DNA of 56,068 nucleotides from Acidobacteriota bacterium (lineage in GTDB: Bacteria; Acidobacteriota; UBA6911), in contig JAAYAJ010000036.1 of the NCBI GenBank assembly GCA_012719455.1, positions 1 through 56,068 on the forward strand. The letters are read 5' to 3'. The notes under the pieces are model-generated. The model was not told where the DNA came from and ran no database searches. It saw only the letters and a list, made by a program, of their open reading frames with translations. Made by a program: the position numbers and the translations under genes. Shown here one piece after another: positions 1 through 9,239 of the stretch (positions are counted from its first letter, which is position 1; every line of letters starts with the position of its first letter).

Positions 1-771
1 CCCCTGGCCCAGGAGGGAGTGGAAGGCCCGGTCCGCCACCCGCCGCCGCACCCGCTCGGCGATCTTCATCCCCTGCCCCTTGCGGACCCCCGGCATCACG
101 ATGAAGAATTCCTCCCCGTCGTAACGGCCGATGTGGTCGAAATGGCGCAGGGCGGACTGCATTGTCAACACGGTTTCCTGCAGCACCTGGTCCCCGATGA
201 CGTAGCCGAAGGTGTCGTTGATCCGCTTGAAATTGTCTATGTCGACGAGGGCGGCCGAGAGGGGCTTGCGGGCGGCGCGGGCGGCCGCCGTTTCCCGCGC
301 CAGGAGATCGAGGATGGCCTGCCGGTTCCAGATGCCGGTCAGCGAATCGTGCGTCGCCTGGTAACAAAGCTCCCTCTGCTTGAGCGCCAGCGAGGACTGC
401 AGGTTGATGATGCGCAGGCCCGACTGCAGTCGCGCCCGGAGTTCCTGGATATCGAAAGGTTTTCCGAGATAATCGTCGGCCTGGGCGTCAAGGGCGGTGA
501 TCACGTCCTCCTGCTGGTTTTTGGATGTGACCAGGATGACGTAACTGTAGGTGTCGGACATCTGCCCGCGGATCCGCCGGCAGAGTTCCACGCCGTCCAT
601 CCCGGGCATCATCCAGTCCAGGATCACCAGCCGGGGCGGGTCTTCCCCCTGCAGGATGTCCCAGGCCTCGGCCCCGTCAGCGGCCAGAACCACCTCGTAC
701 CCCCACCGGCAGAGGGACTTCTTCAGGGAGAGCCGGTAAAAAGCGTCGTCGTCCGCCAGCAGGACTTTCAT
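1..771 (-). CDS. Response regulator with GGDEF domain (partial, C-terminus cut by window edge)
   Basis: Encodes an N-terminal receiver domain followed by a GGDEF diguanylate cyclase-type domain; 257 residues are visible and the C-terminus lies beyond position 1. The receiver has an acidic pocket (ADDD at 6-9), phosphoacceptor Asp52 (LDWMMPGMDG) and Lys104 (LGKP). The cyclase domain starts near residue 140 (HDSLTGIWNR). Its signature reads DGEEF at 218-222, so the first Gly of the usual GG[DE]EF is Asp, and activity may be altered. The ATG overlaps the TGA of the upstream HPt gene (ATGA), so the two are translationally coupled and probably exchange phosphate. Function as a c-di-GMP-producing output regulator is inferred from family knowledge. 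Confidence 0.88.
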   Translation of the reverse strand, partial: MKVLLADDDAFYRLSLKKSLCRWGYEVVLAADGAEAWDILQGEDPPRLVILDWMMPGMDGVELCRRIRGQMSDTYSYVILVTSKNQQEDVITALDAQADDYLGKPFDIQELRARLQSGLRIINLQSSLALKQRELCYQATHDSLTGIWNRQAILDLLARETAAARAARKPLSAALVDIDNFKRINDTFGYVIGDQVLQETVLTMQSALRHFDHIGRYDGEEFFIVMPGVRKGQGMKIAERVRRRVADRAFHSLLGQG

Positions 772-1133
772 TCGGTCCGCTCCCGGCAAAAGGATTCGAG
801 CTCCCGCAGCACGCCGGCCATGGCCGACGCCAGCTCCTCGAGGGTCTTCCACGCCCCTGCCAGATCCTTTTCGCGTCCCATCGTCTCCAGGTCCGCGGCA
901 CAGTTGCGCGCCCCGGGGGCGCCGAAATAGGCCAGCCTCCCCTTGAGCGTGTGGGCCAGGCGTTCCAGGGTGGGGCAGTCGCGGCCAAGGACGGAGTTCT
1001 GCATCTCCTCGAACATGCGGGGGTAGTCCTCGATGAATATTTCGAACAGTTCCCGGAGCAGTTCCCTATCCCCGTCCACGTGGGACAGCGCAACATCCAG
1101 GTCCAGACTTCTTTCATCCCCGCATGAAGGCAT
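768..1133 (-). CDS. HPt domain phosphotransfer protein
   Basis: A 121-residue stand-alone histidine phosphotransfer (HPt) protein. The phosphorylatable His is His61 in the segment RLAHTLKGRLAYFGA, which matches the HPt consensus H-x-L-K-G. The start ATG at 1133 has AGGAG a few bases upstream; a longer reading frame exists but has no better site. The stop overlaps the start of the GGDEF response regulator, which points to a phosphorelay between the two. No histidine kinase gene is visible in the window. Confidence 0.85.
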   Translation of the reverse strand: MPSCGDERSLDLDVALSHVDGDRELLRELFEIFIEDYPRMFEEMQNSVLGRDCPTLERLAHTLKGRLAYFGAPGARNCAADLETMGREKDLAGAWKTLEELASAMAGVLRELESFCRERTE

Positions 1134-1457
1134 GATCGCTCCTGGGCAGTGGCGGCGCCAATGCGGTCGCCTTTCAAATCTTAGTCCAGTTTTGCGAAAG
1201 GTCAAATAATGTTGCAACCCGTTCCCGTTGCGTACTCTTATCGGCGGCCCGCCCGATGCCGTCGCACTTCGGTTGACGCGACCCGATTCCGCTGACTTGC
1301 CGGCGAAACCGGGGTATGGTGAAACGATCGACCGCCGGGCCCGGCGCCCCCCTCAAAGCATGCGGAAAAGAACCCGAGCCGCCTGAATGATCCGACCCGC
1401 CGGGCTCGCACCCGAGCGGCGCGCGGCAGGCGGTGAGCACGCGGGGAATCGGCGGAG
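1134..1457. other. Intergenic region without recognised gene
   Basis: 324 bp between the HPt gene and the CPBP protease gene, both leftward. It contains a short GC palindrome near 1331-1344 (CGCCGGGCCCGGCG) without a T-tract. I see no convincing coding sequence, terminator or promoter. Confidence 0.5.
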
Positions 1458-2810
1458 CTACGCCAGCATCAGGAAGGCGAAAAAGAGCACCACTCCGTTG
1501 TTGAGGGCGTGCGCCGTCATGGGCGCGATGATCGAACCGCGCCACTGGCGGATGGCGCACAGGGTGAACCCGATCATGCCGAGCACGGGGACGGCCATCC
1601 AGCCCTGCGGGTGAATGAGGGCGAACAGGAGCCCCGTGACGACACCCGAGGCCGCCCAATGCAGGCGGCGCCGCAGGTAGCCGAAGAGCATCCCGCGGAA
1701 GAACGTCTCCTCCACCACGGGGGCCCAGACGCAGCCCAGGAGCGCGATGAATGCCAGGACGGCCGGATCCCCGCTGATTTCGTTCACGATGGGGTGGGCG
1801 GGCACCTTTCCGGAGAACCGGGAGAGGACCATGACCGGGACGAGGGCCAGCGCCAGCAGCGGGAGCCCCGCCAGGTAGCCCAGCACGCCGGCGCCCATTT
1901 CGCGCCAGATCCCCGCCCCGCGGTGCCACCCCAGGGCGGCGCGGGTCCCCGCCGCCCCCCGGAGGGAGGGCCAGACGAGGGCGAGAACCACGGCCGGGAG
2001 CGCCAGCAGGACCGACGCCGAAGCCAGGGCCGGCAGCACCCGTCCCAGGAGCGCCGGCAGCACGATCATTCCCGCGAGGTAGATCGCGAAGGCCTCGATG
2101 AGCGGCTCCCCGGGCGATTCCGGGGGGGAAAAACGGGCTCGCAGCCCCCCCCTCCGGCGCAACAGGAGCGCGAAGATGAAAAGGATCGCCCCCGTCACCA
2201 GGGCGGCCACTGCGCCCGTGATAAAGGCCGCGGCGCCCACGAAGGTGCGCTTTGCCGAACAGAGGACGGCCTGGCGATCGCTGTCCCCGGGACCCCGGTC
2301 ATGGCTGAGCGCCAGGGCCCCGGTCCACCCGTACTTCTCCATGGCCCGGCGCCCGTCGGCCCCGAGCGAGCGGCTCCCCTGCCGGTAGACCTGCAGCAAG
2401 AGCGCGGCGTCGCGGGAGGAGAGTCCTCCGCCCGGCTCCGCGGCCAGGCGCTCCAGCTCGGCCAGGGCGCGCTCGCGCGCACCCAGCTCCACCAGCACCG
2501 GGGCGAGAAAGAGGCCCTTCTGAGGATGGCGGGAGCCGTCGAGCGCCTTTTCGAGCTGGGGGATGGCAAGCGCCGCGCTCGCCTCCCCGAGCATGCTCTT
2601 CATTCCCACGACGTACCGTCCCGTCAATCCCAGCGCCATGTCGCGCTCGAACCCCTGCCGGGGCGCCTCCCTCTCCAGGGAGGTACGCCCCTGGACAGCG
2701 ACGACGGCCAGCACGATCACGAGCCATGCAACCGCGCTCCCGGGGAACCTGCGGGGGGGTGGACCGGCGGGGGTTTCATCCCGGTCAGTGTCAATCGAAA
2801 GGGTTTGCAT
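1458..2810 (-). CDS. CPBP family intramembrane metalloprotease
   Basis: A 450-residue polytopic membrane protein. The last 90 residues carry the CPBP (CAAX protease and bacteriocin-processing, formerly Abi) motifs: EETFFR with Glu367/Glu368, a second motif with His400 (FALIHP), and His434 followed by Asn (HALNN). The first 200 residues are unusual for the family. A single membrane segment near residues 27-43 is followed by a soluble Ala/Leu/Glu-rich stretch resembling helical repeats, then several hydrophobic segments. Substrates of bacterial CPBP proteins are mostly unknown, so only the enzyme class is assigned. The Shine-Dalgarno at the chosen ATG is weak. Confidence 0.82.
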   Translation of the reverse strand: MQTLSIDTDRDETPAGPPPRRFPGSAVAWLVIVLAVVAVQGRTSLEREAPRQGFERDMALGLTGRYVVGMKSMLGEASAALAIPQLEKALDGSRHPQKGLFLAPVLVELGARERALAELERLAAEPGGGLSSRDAALLLQVYRQGSRSLGADGRRAMEKYGWTGALALSHDRGPGDSDRQAVLCSAKRTFVGAAAFITGAVAALVTGAILFIFALLLRRRGGLRARFSPPESPGEPLIEAFAIYLAGMIVLPALLGRVLPALASASVLLALPAVVLALVWPSLRGAAGTRAALGWHRGAGIWREMGAGVLGYLAGLPLLALALVPVMVLSRFSGKVPAHPIVNEISGDPAVLAFIALLGCVWAPVVEETFFRGMLFGYLRRRLHWAASGVVTGLLFALIHPQGWMAVPVLGMIGFTLCAIRQWRGSIIAPMTAHALNNGVVLFFAFLMLA

Positions 2811-2882
2811 GAATCAAAAATAATGCACCGCGCCCTTTTCTGCAATCATCGCGGCGCAAACATTTCCCGGCGCATGAACACG

Positions 2883-2915
2883 AAAAGGCCGCAAACCCTT
2901 TCGGGCTTGCGGCCT
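2883..2915 (-). terminator. Intrinsic terminator after tRNA-Leu
   Basis: On the minus strand a 10-bp GC-rich stem (AAGGCCGCAA with TTTGCGGCCTT) around a short loop is followed by TTTTC. It lies just downstream of the tRNA 3' end and probably ends the secG-tRNA transcript. Confidence 0.7.
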
Positions 2916-2925
2916 TCACATTCCC

Positions 2926-3010
2926 TGGTGCCGAAGGGGGGAGTCGAACCCCCACGGGTTTCCCCACCACCCCCTCAAGATGGCGTGTCTGCCAATTCCA
3001 CCACTTCGGC
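2926..3010 (-). tRNA. tRNA-Leu (anticodon GAG)
   Basis: The minus strand folds as a class II tRNA of 85 nt. The acceptor stem is GCCGAAG paired with CTTCGGC, the anticodon stem CCATC/GGTGG holds loop TTGAGGG (anticodon GAG, Leu), and there is a long variable arm. The T-arm contains GGTTCGACTCC, and the CCA end is encoded in the genome. It sits directly downstream of secG, an arrangement common in bacteria. Confidence 0.93.
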
Positions 3011-3035
3011 ACTTTGGACGGGCTCCCCCGTACAC

Positions 3036-3485
3036 TTACTCGGCGGGCTGTGCCGCCGGCGCGGGCGCGGGGGCAGGCTCCGCGGACTCCTGTTTCTGCC
3101 GGGCCTGGATCTCTTCCTGCATCTTCCGGATCTGGTCCGGAGTGGGGACCGGCTCCTGGCTCTTCGGCGCGGCCGCGGGCTCGCCGTCCGCCGGCTGGGC
3201 GGCATCTCCCTTGGTCGTTTCCAGGACCGACTTGGACTCTCCCGTCGTCGGCGAGGGCGACGACATCAGCGAGAGGGAAATGCTGGTGACCATGAACACC
3301 ACCGCCGCGATCGTCGTCATCCTCGAAAGAAAGGAGGCGGGGCCGCGGCTGCCGAACGCGGTCTGCGTGGCGCCTCCGCCGAATGCGCCGGCCAGGTCCG
3401 CGCCCTTGCCCGACTGGAGGAGCACCACCAGCACCAGGACCAGGCAAACCAAGACGTGCAGCGCTATGACCGTATAGTAGAGCAT
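3036..3485 (-). CDS. secG: Preprotein translocase subunit SecG
   Basis: A 149-residue protein with two membrane segments (about residues 4-23 and 54-73) separated by the conserved SecG loop, which contains LLQSGKGADLAGAFGGG followed by an SRGPASFLSR-like segment. It is the accessory subunit of the SecYEG channel in the inner membrane. After the second helix there is a long Pro/Ala/Glu/Gln-rich tail, so the protein exceeds the usual 75-110 residues; such tails are common in high-GC bacteria. It lies 37 bp downstream of tpiA at the end of the gap-pgk-tpiA operon, a frequent tpiA-secG linkage. Confidence 0.92.
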   Translation of the reverse strand: MLYYTVIALHVLVCLVLVLVVLLQSGKGADLAGAFGGGATQTAFGSRGPASFLSRMTTIAAVVFMVTSISLSLMSSPSPTTGESKSVLETTKGDAAQPADGEPAAAPKSQEPVPTPDQIRKMQEEIQARQKQESAEPAPAPAPAAQPAE

Positions 3486-3522
3486 CTTCTATTCCCGCTT
3501 TTATTCCTGCTTTCCGCCGACC

Positions 3523-4275
3523 TCAGGGTTCGTGACGGATGATGCCGAGGAAACTTTTGGCTTCCAGGCACGCCCCGCCGACCAGTGCGCCGTCGATATC
3601 CGGCTGCCGCATCAACGCCGCCGTGTTGTCCGGCTTGACGCTGCCGCCGTACACGATGCGAACTCTCCCGGCATCGGCCCCGAACTTCCCGGCAAGCGTG
3701 CGCCGGATGAAACCGTGCATCTCCTGCGCGGTCTCGGGTGATGCCGTACGGCCGGTTCCAATCGCCCATACCGGTTCGTAGGCGAGAATAATACGCTCGA
3801 GGTCCCCCGCTGTCAAGCCGTCCAGTCCGCCCGCAAGTTGTTGCGCCACTATGTCCTCGTGCCGCCCCGATTCCCGGTCGGCCAGGCTCTCCCCGACGCA
3901 CACGATGGGAGCAAGCGTCGAACGGAGCGCCGCGCGCACCCGGAGGTTCACGGTCCGGTCGGTTTCCCCGAAGTACTGCCTCCGTTCCGAATGCCCGATG
4001 AGGACGGCGCTACACCCGACATCCTCGAGCATGCGGGGGCTGATCTCCCCCGTGAAGGCGCCGGCCTCTTCCCAGTGCACGTTCTGCGCCGCAAGGCCTA
4101 TGGGCGACCCGGCGATCTCCGCGCCCACCGCCTCCAGGGCCGTAAACGGCGGCGCGAGGATCACCTCGCAGGAGGGCGCCCCGCCGAGCCCCTCCCGGAT
4201 GGCCCGGGCCAGGGCGCGCCCTTCGGCCACCGTCTTGTGCATCTTCCAATTACCGGCGATGACGCGCGTTCTCAT
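3523..4275 (-). CDS. tpiA: Triosephosphate isomerase
   Basis: A 250-residue full-length TIM-barrel enzyme interconverting dihydroxyacetone phosphate and glyceraldehyde 3-phosphate. Visible catalytic residues are Lys11 (GNWKMHK), His95 (IGHSERR) and Glu167 (AYEPVWAIGTG); the phosphate-binding GGSVKPDN motif is near the C-terminus. Its ATG overlaps the pgk TGA (ATGA), so pgk and tpiA are translationally coupled. Confidence 0.97.
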   Translation of the reverse strand: MRTRVIAGNWKMHKTVAEGRALARAIREGLGGAPSCEVILAPPFTALEAVGAEIAGSPIGLAAQNVHWEEAGAFTGEISPRMLEDVGCSAVLIGHSERRQYFGETDRTVNLRVRAALRSTLAPIVCVGESLADRESGRHEDIVAQQLAGGLDGLTAGDLERIILAYEPVWAIGTGRTASPETAQEMHGFIRRTLAGKFGADAGRVRIVYGGSVKPDNTAALMRQPDIDGALVGGACLEAKSFLGIIRHEP

Positions 4276-5468
4276 GCCTGCTCCCTTCGGCCGCCATCGC
4301 TGAGGGCGGCGACCCCGGGGAGCACGCGCCCGGCAAGAAATTCCAGCGACGCCCCCCCCCCGGTCGAGACGTGCGTGATGCGGTCGGCCACCCCCGCCTT
4401 GGCCACGGCGGCGGCGGAATCACCCCCGCCCACGATCGACACCGCACCGGAATCGGCCACCGCCCTGGCCAGGCCAAGGGTGCCGGAAGCGAAGGCGTCC
4501 TGCTCGAAAACCCCCATGGGACCGTTCCAGACGATGGTCCGGGCCGAGCGGATCACCTCCGCGTAGGCGGCAGTGGTTTGCGGGCCGATGTCCAGCCCCA
4601 TTTCATCGTCCGGGATCTCCCCGGCCGGGACCGCGTGCGCACCCGCCGCGTCCTCTATCCCCCCGCTCGCAATCGCGTCGACGGGGAGCATCAGGCGTCC
4701 TTCCCCCGCGCGCCCGATGAGGGCGCGCGCCAGGTCGAGCTTGTCCTCTTCGCACATCGACCGGCCTATCTTCTTCCCCTGGCTCTTGAGGAAGGTGAAC
4801 ATCATGGCACCCCCGATCAGCAGGCGGTCCACCTTTCCCAGCAGGTTTTCGATGACTTCGATCTTGTCGGAAATCTTGGCCCCGCCCAGGATGGCGACGA
4901 AGGGGCGGTCGGGCGTCTCGAGCGCCCCGCCCAGGTAACGAAGTTCCTTTTCCATCAGGAAGCCCGCGGCGGCTTGCTCGACATGCCGGGTGATGGCGGT
5001 GACCGAGGCGTGGGCCCGGTGGGCGCACCCGAAGGCGTCATTGATGTACAGGGGGGTGCGGGCCGCGAGCTCCCGGGCGAATTCGGGGTCGCCCGCCTCC
5101 TCGCCGGGGTGGAAGCGGAGGTTCTCCAGCAGCACTACTTCGCCCGGGCGGGCGGCCTCCACGGCCTGCGCCGCCGCCGGACCAATGCAGTCGGCTGCGA
5201 ACCGCACGCTCCGGCCCAGGAGTTCTTCCAGTCTCCGGGCGACCGGGGCCAGCGAAAATTCGGGCCGGGGCTTCCCTTTCGGCCGCCCCAGGTGGGAGGC
5301 CAGCACCACGACAGCCCCCCGATCCAGGCAGTGGCGCACCGTAGGGAGCGCCTCGCGGATCCGCAGGTCGTCAACCACCTTCCCGTCCTTGATGGGAACA
5401 TTGAAATCGACCCGTACGAAGACACGTTTCCCTTCGAGGTCCAGGTCTTCCAGCGTAAGTTTTGCCAC
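4272..5468 (-). CDS. pgk: Phosphoglycerate kinase
   Basis: A 398-residue enzyme of normal length that makes ATP and 3-phosphoglycerate from 1,3-bisphosphoglycerate. Motifs seen are the N-terminal VFVRVDFNVP, the hinge/substrate region with LASHLGRPKG, and the nucleotide-binding GGGDSAAA near the C-terminus. The start is taken as GTG at 5468 (MAKLTLEDL...), preceded by a GGGAGGGG ribosome-binding site; an upstream ATG in the same frame has no better support. It lies between gap and tpiA in one leftward operon. Confidence 0.96.
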   Translation of the reverse strand: MAKLTLEDLDLEGKRVFVRVDFNVPIKDGKVVDDLRIREALPTVRHCLDRGAVVVLASHLGRPKGKPRPEFSLAPVARRLEELLGRSVRFAADCIGPAAAQAVEAARPGEVVLLENLRFHPGEEAGDPEFARELAARTPLYINDAFGCAHRAHASVTAITRHVEQAAAGFLMEKELRYLGGALETPDRPFVAILGGAKISDKIEVIENLLGKVDRLLIGGAMMFTFLKSQGKKIGRSMCEEDKLDLARALIGRAGEGRLMLPVDAIASGGIEDAAGAHAVPAGEIPDDEMGLDIGPQTTAAYAEVIRSARTIVWNGPMGVFEQDAFASGTLGLARAVADSGAVSIVGGGDSAAAVAKAGVADRITHVSTGGGASLEFLAGRVLPGVAALSDGGRREQA

Positions 5469-5528
5469 AGCCGCACCCCCTCCCGGGCAGAAGGGCCGGT
5501 CGGTCCGCCGGCCCCGGCGCATCCGCGC

Positions 5529-6524
5529 CTATTTGATCATGAAAGCCACCAGGTCCCGCAACCGGCAGGAATAGCCCCACTCGTTGTCGTACCAGGTGAG
5601 GGTCTTGACCAGGTTCCCATTGACCTTGGTTTCCAGGGAGTCCACCGTACCCGAGCAGGAACTCTGCATGTAATCGGAGGAGACCAGGGGCTCCTCGGAA
5701 TAGCCCAGGATCCCTTTCAGGGCGCCGTCGGCCGCCTCCCGAAACGCCTGGTTCACATCCTCCCGCGTCGTCCGGGTACGGACGGTGACCACCAGGTCGA
5801 CCAGCGAGACGTTGGGGGTCGGCACCCGGATGGCGAGGCCGTCCAGTTTCCCCTCGAGCGCGGGCAGGACCAGGCCGATCGCCTTGGCCGCGCCGGTGGT
5901 GCTGGGCACCATGTTCACGGCCGCGGCGCGGGCGCGCCGCAGGTCCTTGTGCTGCAGGTCGAGCAGGTTCTGATCGTTGGTGTAGCTGTGGATCGTCGTC
6001 ATGAAGCCGGCTTCGATCCCGAACCTCTCATCGAGCACCTTGGCCACCGGGGCCAGGCAATTGGTGGTGCAGGAGGCGTTGGAGACGATGTGATGCCGGT
6101 CCGGGTCGTAGGCGTCGCTGTTGACGCCGAAGCAGAAGGTCCCGTCGACGTTCTTCCCCGGCGCCGAGATGACCACCTTCTTCACCGTCCCCTTCAGGTG
6201 GGCCTTCGCCTTTTCCGCGTCCCGGAACAACCCCGTCGATTCCACGACCACCTGGGCGCCGACCGAGCTCCAGTCGATATTGCCCGGGTCCCGTTCGCTG
6301 AACATCCGGATCGGCCTGCCGTTGATGAACAGGTTGTTCCCGTCCAGTTCCACCTTCTCGCCGAAGGGGCCCAGGACCGAGTCGTATTTCAGGAGGTGGG
6401 TCATGACTTCGGCGTTGGTGATGTCGTTGATCCCCACGATTTCCAACCGGGGATCGTTGATGCAGCAGCGGACCAGGTTTCTGCCGATGCGGCCGAACCC
6501 GTTGATAGCGACTTTGATTGACAT
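5529..6524 (-). CDS. gap: Glyceraldehyde-3-phosphate dehydrogenase, type I
   Basis: A 331-residue NAD(P)-dependent dehydrogenase. It has the Rossmann start VAINGFGRIGRN (5-16), catalytic Cys152 in SNASCTTNC, the following HSYTNDQ segment with the activating His, and the C-terminal WYDNEWGYS. The ATG at 6524 has a good GGAGG site (CGGAGGAACCGCA). It is the first gene of the gap-pgk-tpiA-secG operon. A longer reading frame reaches 6842, but the homologous part starts at 6524. Confidence 0.97.
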   Translation of the reverse strand: MSIKVAINGFGRIGRNLVRCCINDPRLEIVGINDITNAEVMTHLLKYDSVLGPFGEKVELDGNNLFINGRPIRMFSERDPGNIDWSSVGAQVVVESTGLFRDAEKAKAHLKGTVKKVVISAPGKNVDGTFCFGVNSDAYDPDRHHIVSNASCTTNCLAPVAKVLDERFGIEAGFMTTIHSYTNDQNLLDLQHKDLRRARAAAVNMVPSTTGAAKAIGLVLPALEGKLDGLAIRVPTPNVSLVDLVVTVRTRTTREDVNQAFREAADGALKGILGYSEEPLVSSDYMQSSCSGTVDSLETKVNGNLVKTLTWYDNEWGYSCRLRDLVAFMIK

Positions 6525-6702
6525 TGCGGTTCCTCCGAGTTTGAATGTTCGCCCGCCCAAGGCATGAGCACATCGGGCGGCCGGCTGGGTGCTGCCGAAC
6601 CAGGAGCTGTGGTTCAAAGGACGTTTCAGTATACGCCATATTGCGGAACGAGGGAATAGCCGGATCGAAAACGGTCCCGCCGGTGATAGACTGGGTGGCG
6701 CC

Positions 6703-8007
6703 ATGACCGGACGTTTCCACCACCCACCGGGTCCCCGCCCCGCCGCACCGCGCGCACCCGGGCGGATCCATGCCCTCGCCTCCCGCTTCGCCCTCCCCGG
6801 CCCGATCGAGGCGTTCGAGTTCCCCGGCAGGGGAAACATCAACCAGCAATCCTACCTGGTGCTGTCCGGCGCCCGGGAAAACCCCGACCCTTACCTGCTG
6901 CAGATGCTCAATCCCACTGTCTTCCGACACCCGGATGGGGTGATCGAGGCCATGACCCTCTGCCTGCAAACCCAGCGGCGGGCCCTGGCCCGGCTCGAGG
7001 CCCCGGACCTCCGCACATGGGAGGTCCTGGAACTGGTCCCGACCGTGGAGGGACGCCCTTGCCTGGTCATTCCCGCGAAGGAGGGGGTGCGCTGCTGGCG
7101 CATGATGGGTTACCTCAGGAACACGCGCTGCTGGCGCAGCCTCGGCGAAATCCCCGACCGGGAAACCCGCCTGCGGGTGGCGGCCGAGGCGGGGCGGGGA
7201 CTCGCCCTGTTCCACCTGCTGACGGCGGACCTCGACCCGGGCCGCCTGCGGACCCCCCTGCCCGGCTACCGGGACACCGCCCTCTATTACGCCCAGTTGC
7301 ACTCCGTCCTGGCCGGGAACCGGACGGCGGGGGACGCCGCCCCCTTCCTTCCCGAGGACGCCGCGCTGGCGGCGGACACCGCACACGATTTCGTCGTCCA
7401 CCTCGCGCCCGGGGAATTCGAGCGCCGCCGCGCGGACGCCTGCGTCCGCCGCCTCGCCGCGCTGGCGGACCGATATCGTGATTTCGCGCTCACCCTCTGC
7501 CGGGGCCTGGAGGAGGGAAAACTGAAACGGGGGGCGATCCACGGGGACACCAAGCTCGAGAATTTCCTGTTCGACGCCGCCACGGGAAGGGTCCGCGCCC
7601 TGGTCGACCTGGACACCATCATGCCCCACACATGGCTCAGCGACTGGGGGGACCTGGTGCGCTCGCTGGTCAACATCGCGGGGGAACGGGAGACCGACGC
7701 CGAAAAAATCCGCATCGACCCCGCCCTGTTCCGGGCCGCGGCGCGCGGTTTCCTTTCACCGGCGCTCCCCATGGCCGCCGGTGAGAAGGCGTTGATGACA
7801 GCGGCCCCCGCGATCATGGCGCTGGAACTGGGGGTGCGTTTTCTCGCCGATTACGTGCGCGGGGACCGTTACTTCCGTCTCCGGCCCGACGCCCCCCCCG
7901 ATCTCAACCGGTCGCGCGCCCTGGTACAGTTCCGCGTCTTCGAGGAGCTCCGGCGCCACGCCGGGCTCCTGGAGGTGGAGACCGGGGATCAGGACCGCGT
8001 GTGGTAG
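6703..8007 (+). CDS. Phosphotransferase family protein, N-acetylhexosamine 1-kinase (NahK)-like
   Basis: A 434-residue APH-fold kinase. The catalytic loop is [12 protein letters not shown] with His280 and Asp282, and the metal-binding Asp lies in LVDLDT about 20 residues later. The N-terminal block ([10 protein letters not shown], then [14 protein letters not shown]) resembles NahK-type N-acetylhexosamine 1-kinases more than antibiotic kinases. This suggests anomeric phosphorylation of an amino sugar in the cytoplasm; the substrate is inferred. The gene converges on proA and overlaps its 3' end by 19 bp. The ribosome-binding site is weak, and the ATG was chosen because the conserved sequence begins soon after. 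Confidence 0.72.
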   Translation: MTGRFHHPPGPRPAAPRAPGRIHALASRFALPGPIEAFEFPGRGNINQQSYLVLSGARENPDPYLLQMLNPTVFRHPDGVIEAMTLCLQTQRRALARLEAPDLRTWEVLELVPTVEGRPCLVIPAKEGVRCWRMMGYLRNTRCWRSLGEIPDRETRLRVAAEAGRGLALFHLLTADLDPGRLRTPLPGYRDTALYYAQLHSVLAGNRTAGDAAPFLPEDAALAADTAHDFVVHLAPGEFERRRADACVRRLAALADRYRDFALTLCRGLEEGKLKRGAIHGDTKLENFLFDAATGRVRALVDLDTIMPHTWLSDWGDLVRSLVNIAGERETDAEKIRIDPALFRAAARGFLSPALPMAAGEKALMTAAPAIMALELGVRFLADYVRGDRYFRLRPDAPPDLNRSRALVQFRVFEELRRHAGLLEVETGDQDRVW

Positions 8008-9239
8008 TCCCCCTCGCCCACCCACTTGTAGGTCGTCAGCTCGCGCAGCCCCATCGGGCCGCGGGCGTGCAGGCGCTGGGTGGAGATGGCCACTTCGGCC
8101 CCAAGGCCGAACTGCCCTCCGTCGGTAAACCGGGTGGAAGCGTTGACGTACACCGCGGCCGAGTCCACCTCGCGGATCCAGCGCTCCGCGTTGGCCCGGT
8201 CCGCCGTCAGGATCGAGTCGGAATGCCCCATGCTGTGGGCGTTGGTGTGCGCGATCGCCTCGTCGATATCCCGGACGACCTTCAGCCCCAGGACCAGCGC
8301 CATCCATTCGGTGTCGAAGTCCCCCGGCCCCGCCGGCCGGACCGCGTCCCGGCCCGCGAGGCACTGGAGCGCCCCGGGGTCCGCCCGGAAGACGACTCCG
8401 GCCGGGGTCAGCGCATCCACGATGCGGGGGAGCGCCCCGGCGGCCACGCTCCGGTGCACCAGCACCGTGTCCAGGGCGTTGCAGACCGAGGGGCGCTGCG
8501 TCTTCGCGTTGTGAATGACTCCGATCGCCTTTTCGATGTCGGCCGAGGCGTCTACAAAGATATGGCAGATGCCGATCCCTCCCGTGATGACGGGAATCCG
8601 GCTGTGCTCACGGCAGAAGCGGTGGAGGCTTTCCCCGCCCCTGGGAATGATGACGTCGACCAGGTCGCCGAGATCGAGCAGCTCCAGGACGAGCCGGCGG
8701 TCGGGGTCCCCGACCAGTTGCACCGCGTCCTCCGGCAGGCCGCTCCGCCCAAGCGCCGCCCGCACCAGCGCCACCAGCGCCCGGTTGGAGTGGAGCGTCT
8801 CCTTCCCGCCGCGCAGGATCACACCGTTGCCCGTCTTGATCGACAGCGCCGAAACATCGATCGTCACGTTGGGCCGGGATTCGTAGATGACGCCCAGGAC
8901 CCCCAGGGGCACCCGCCGCCGGTGGAGCCGGAGCCCGTTGGGAAGGACCGTGCGGTCGAACGTCTCCCCGACCGGGTCGGGAAGACGCTCGAGCGCTCCC
9001 ACGTCGTGCGCAAGCGCCCCCAGGCGCGCCTCGTCGAGCGTCAAGCGGTCGATCAGGGCGCCGTCGAGGCCCGCTTCGCGGGCGAGTTCCACGTCCCGCC
9101 GGTTCGCCTCCAGGACGTCTGCGCGGGATTCCTCGAGGAGCCGTGCCAGCAAGGCCAGCGCCCCGTTTCGCGCCTCCGTCGGCTGGGTGGCCATGACCCT
9201 CGCCGCCGCGCGCGCCTTCCGCCCCATTTCCTTCATCAT
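7989..9239 (-). CDS. proA: Glutamate-5-semialdehyde dehydrogenase (gamma-glutamyl phosphate reductase)
   Basis: A 416-residue enzyme that reduces gamma-glutamyl phosphate to glutamate semialdehyde in proline synthesis. The aldehyde dehydrogenase-like fold shows [24 protein letters not shown] and the C-terminal [10 protein letters not shown]. The catalytic Cys is inferred in [11 protein letters not shown] or [13 protein letters not shown]; by family knowledge it is the latter. The tandem ATG ATG at 9239 overlaps the proB stop and has GGAGGAGA upstream, giving a coupled proBA operon. The 3' end overlaps the convergent kinase gene. Confidence 0.95.
   Translation of the reverse strand: MMKEMGRKARAAARVMATQPTEARNGALALLARLLEESRADVLEANRRDVELAREAGLDGALIDRLTLDEARLGALAHDVGALERLPDPVGETFDRTVLPNGLRLHRRRVPLGVLGVIYESRPNVTIDVSALSIKTGNGVILRGGKETLHSNRALVALVRAALGRSGLPEDAVQLVGDPDRRLVLELLDLGDLVDVIIPRGGESLHRFCREHSRIPVITGGIGICHIFVDASADIEKAIGVIHNAKTQRPSVCNALDTVLVHRSVAAGALPRIVDALTPAGVVFRADPGALQCLAGRDAVRPAGPGDFDTEWMALVLGLKVVRDIDEAIAHTNAHSMGHSDSILTADRANAERWIREVDSAAVYVNASTRFTDGGQFGLGAEVAISTQRLHARGPMGLRELTTYKWVGEGDYHTRS

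Noticed and set aside
1509-3542. 677-codon plus-strand open frame
   Set aside because: It runs antisense through the CPBP gene, tRNA-Leu and secG. Its product is low-complexity Arg/Gly/Pro/Gln text typical of high-GC shadow frames.
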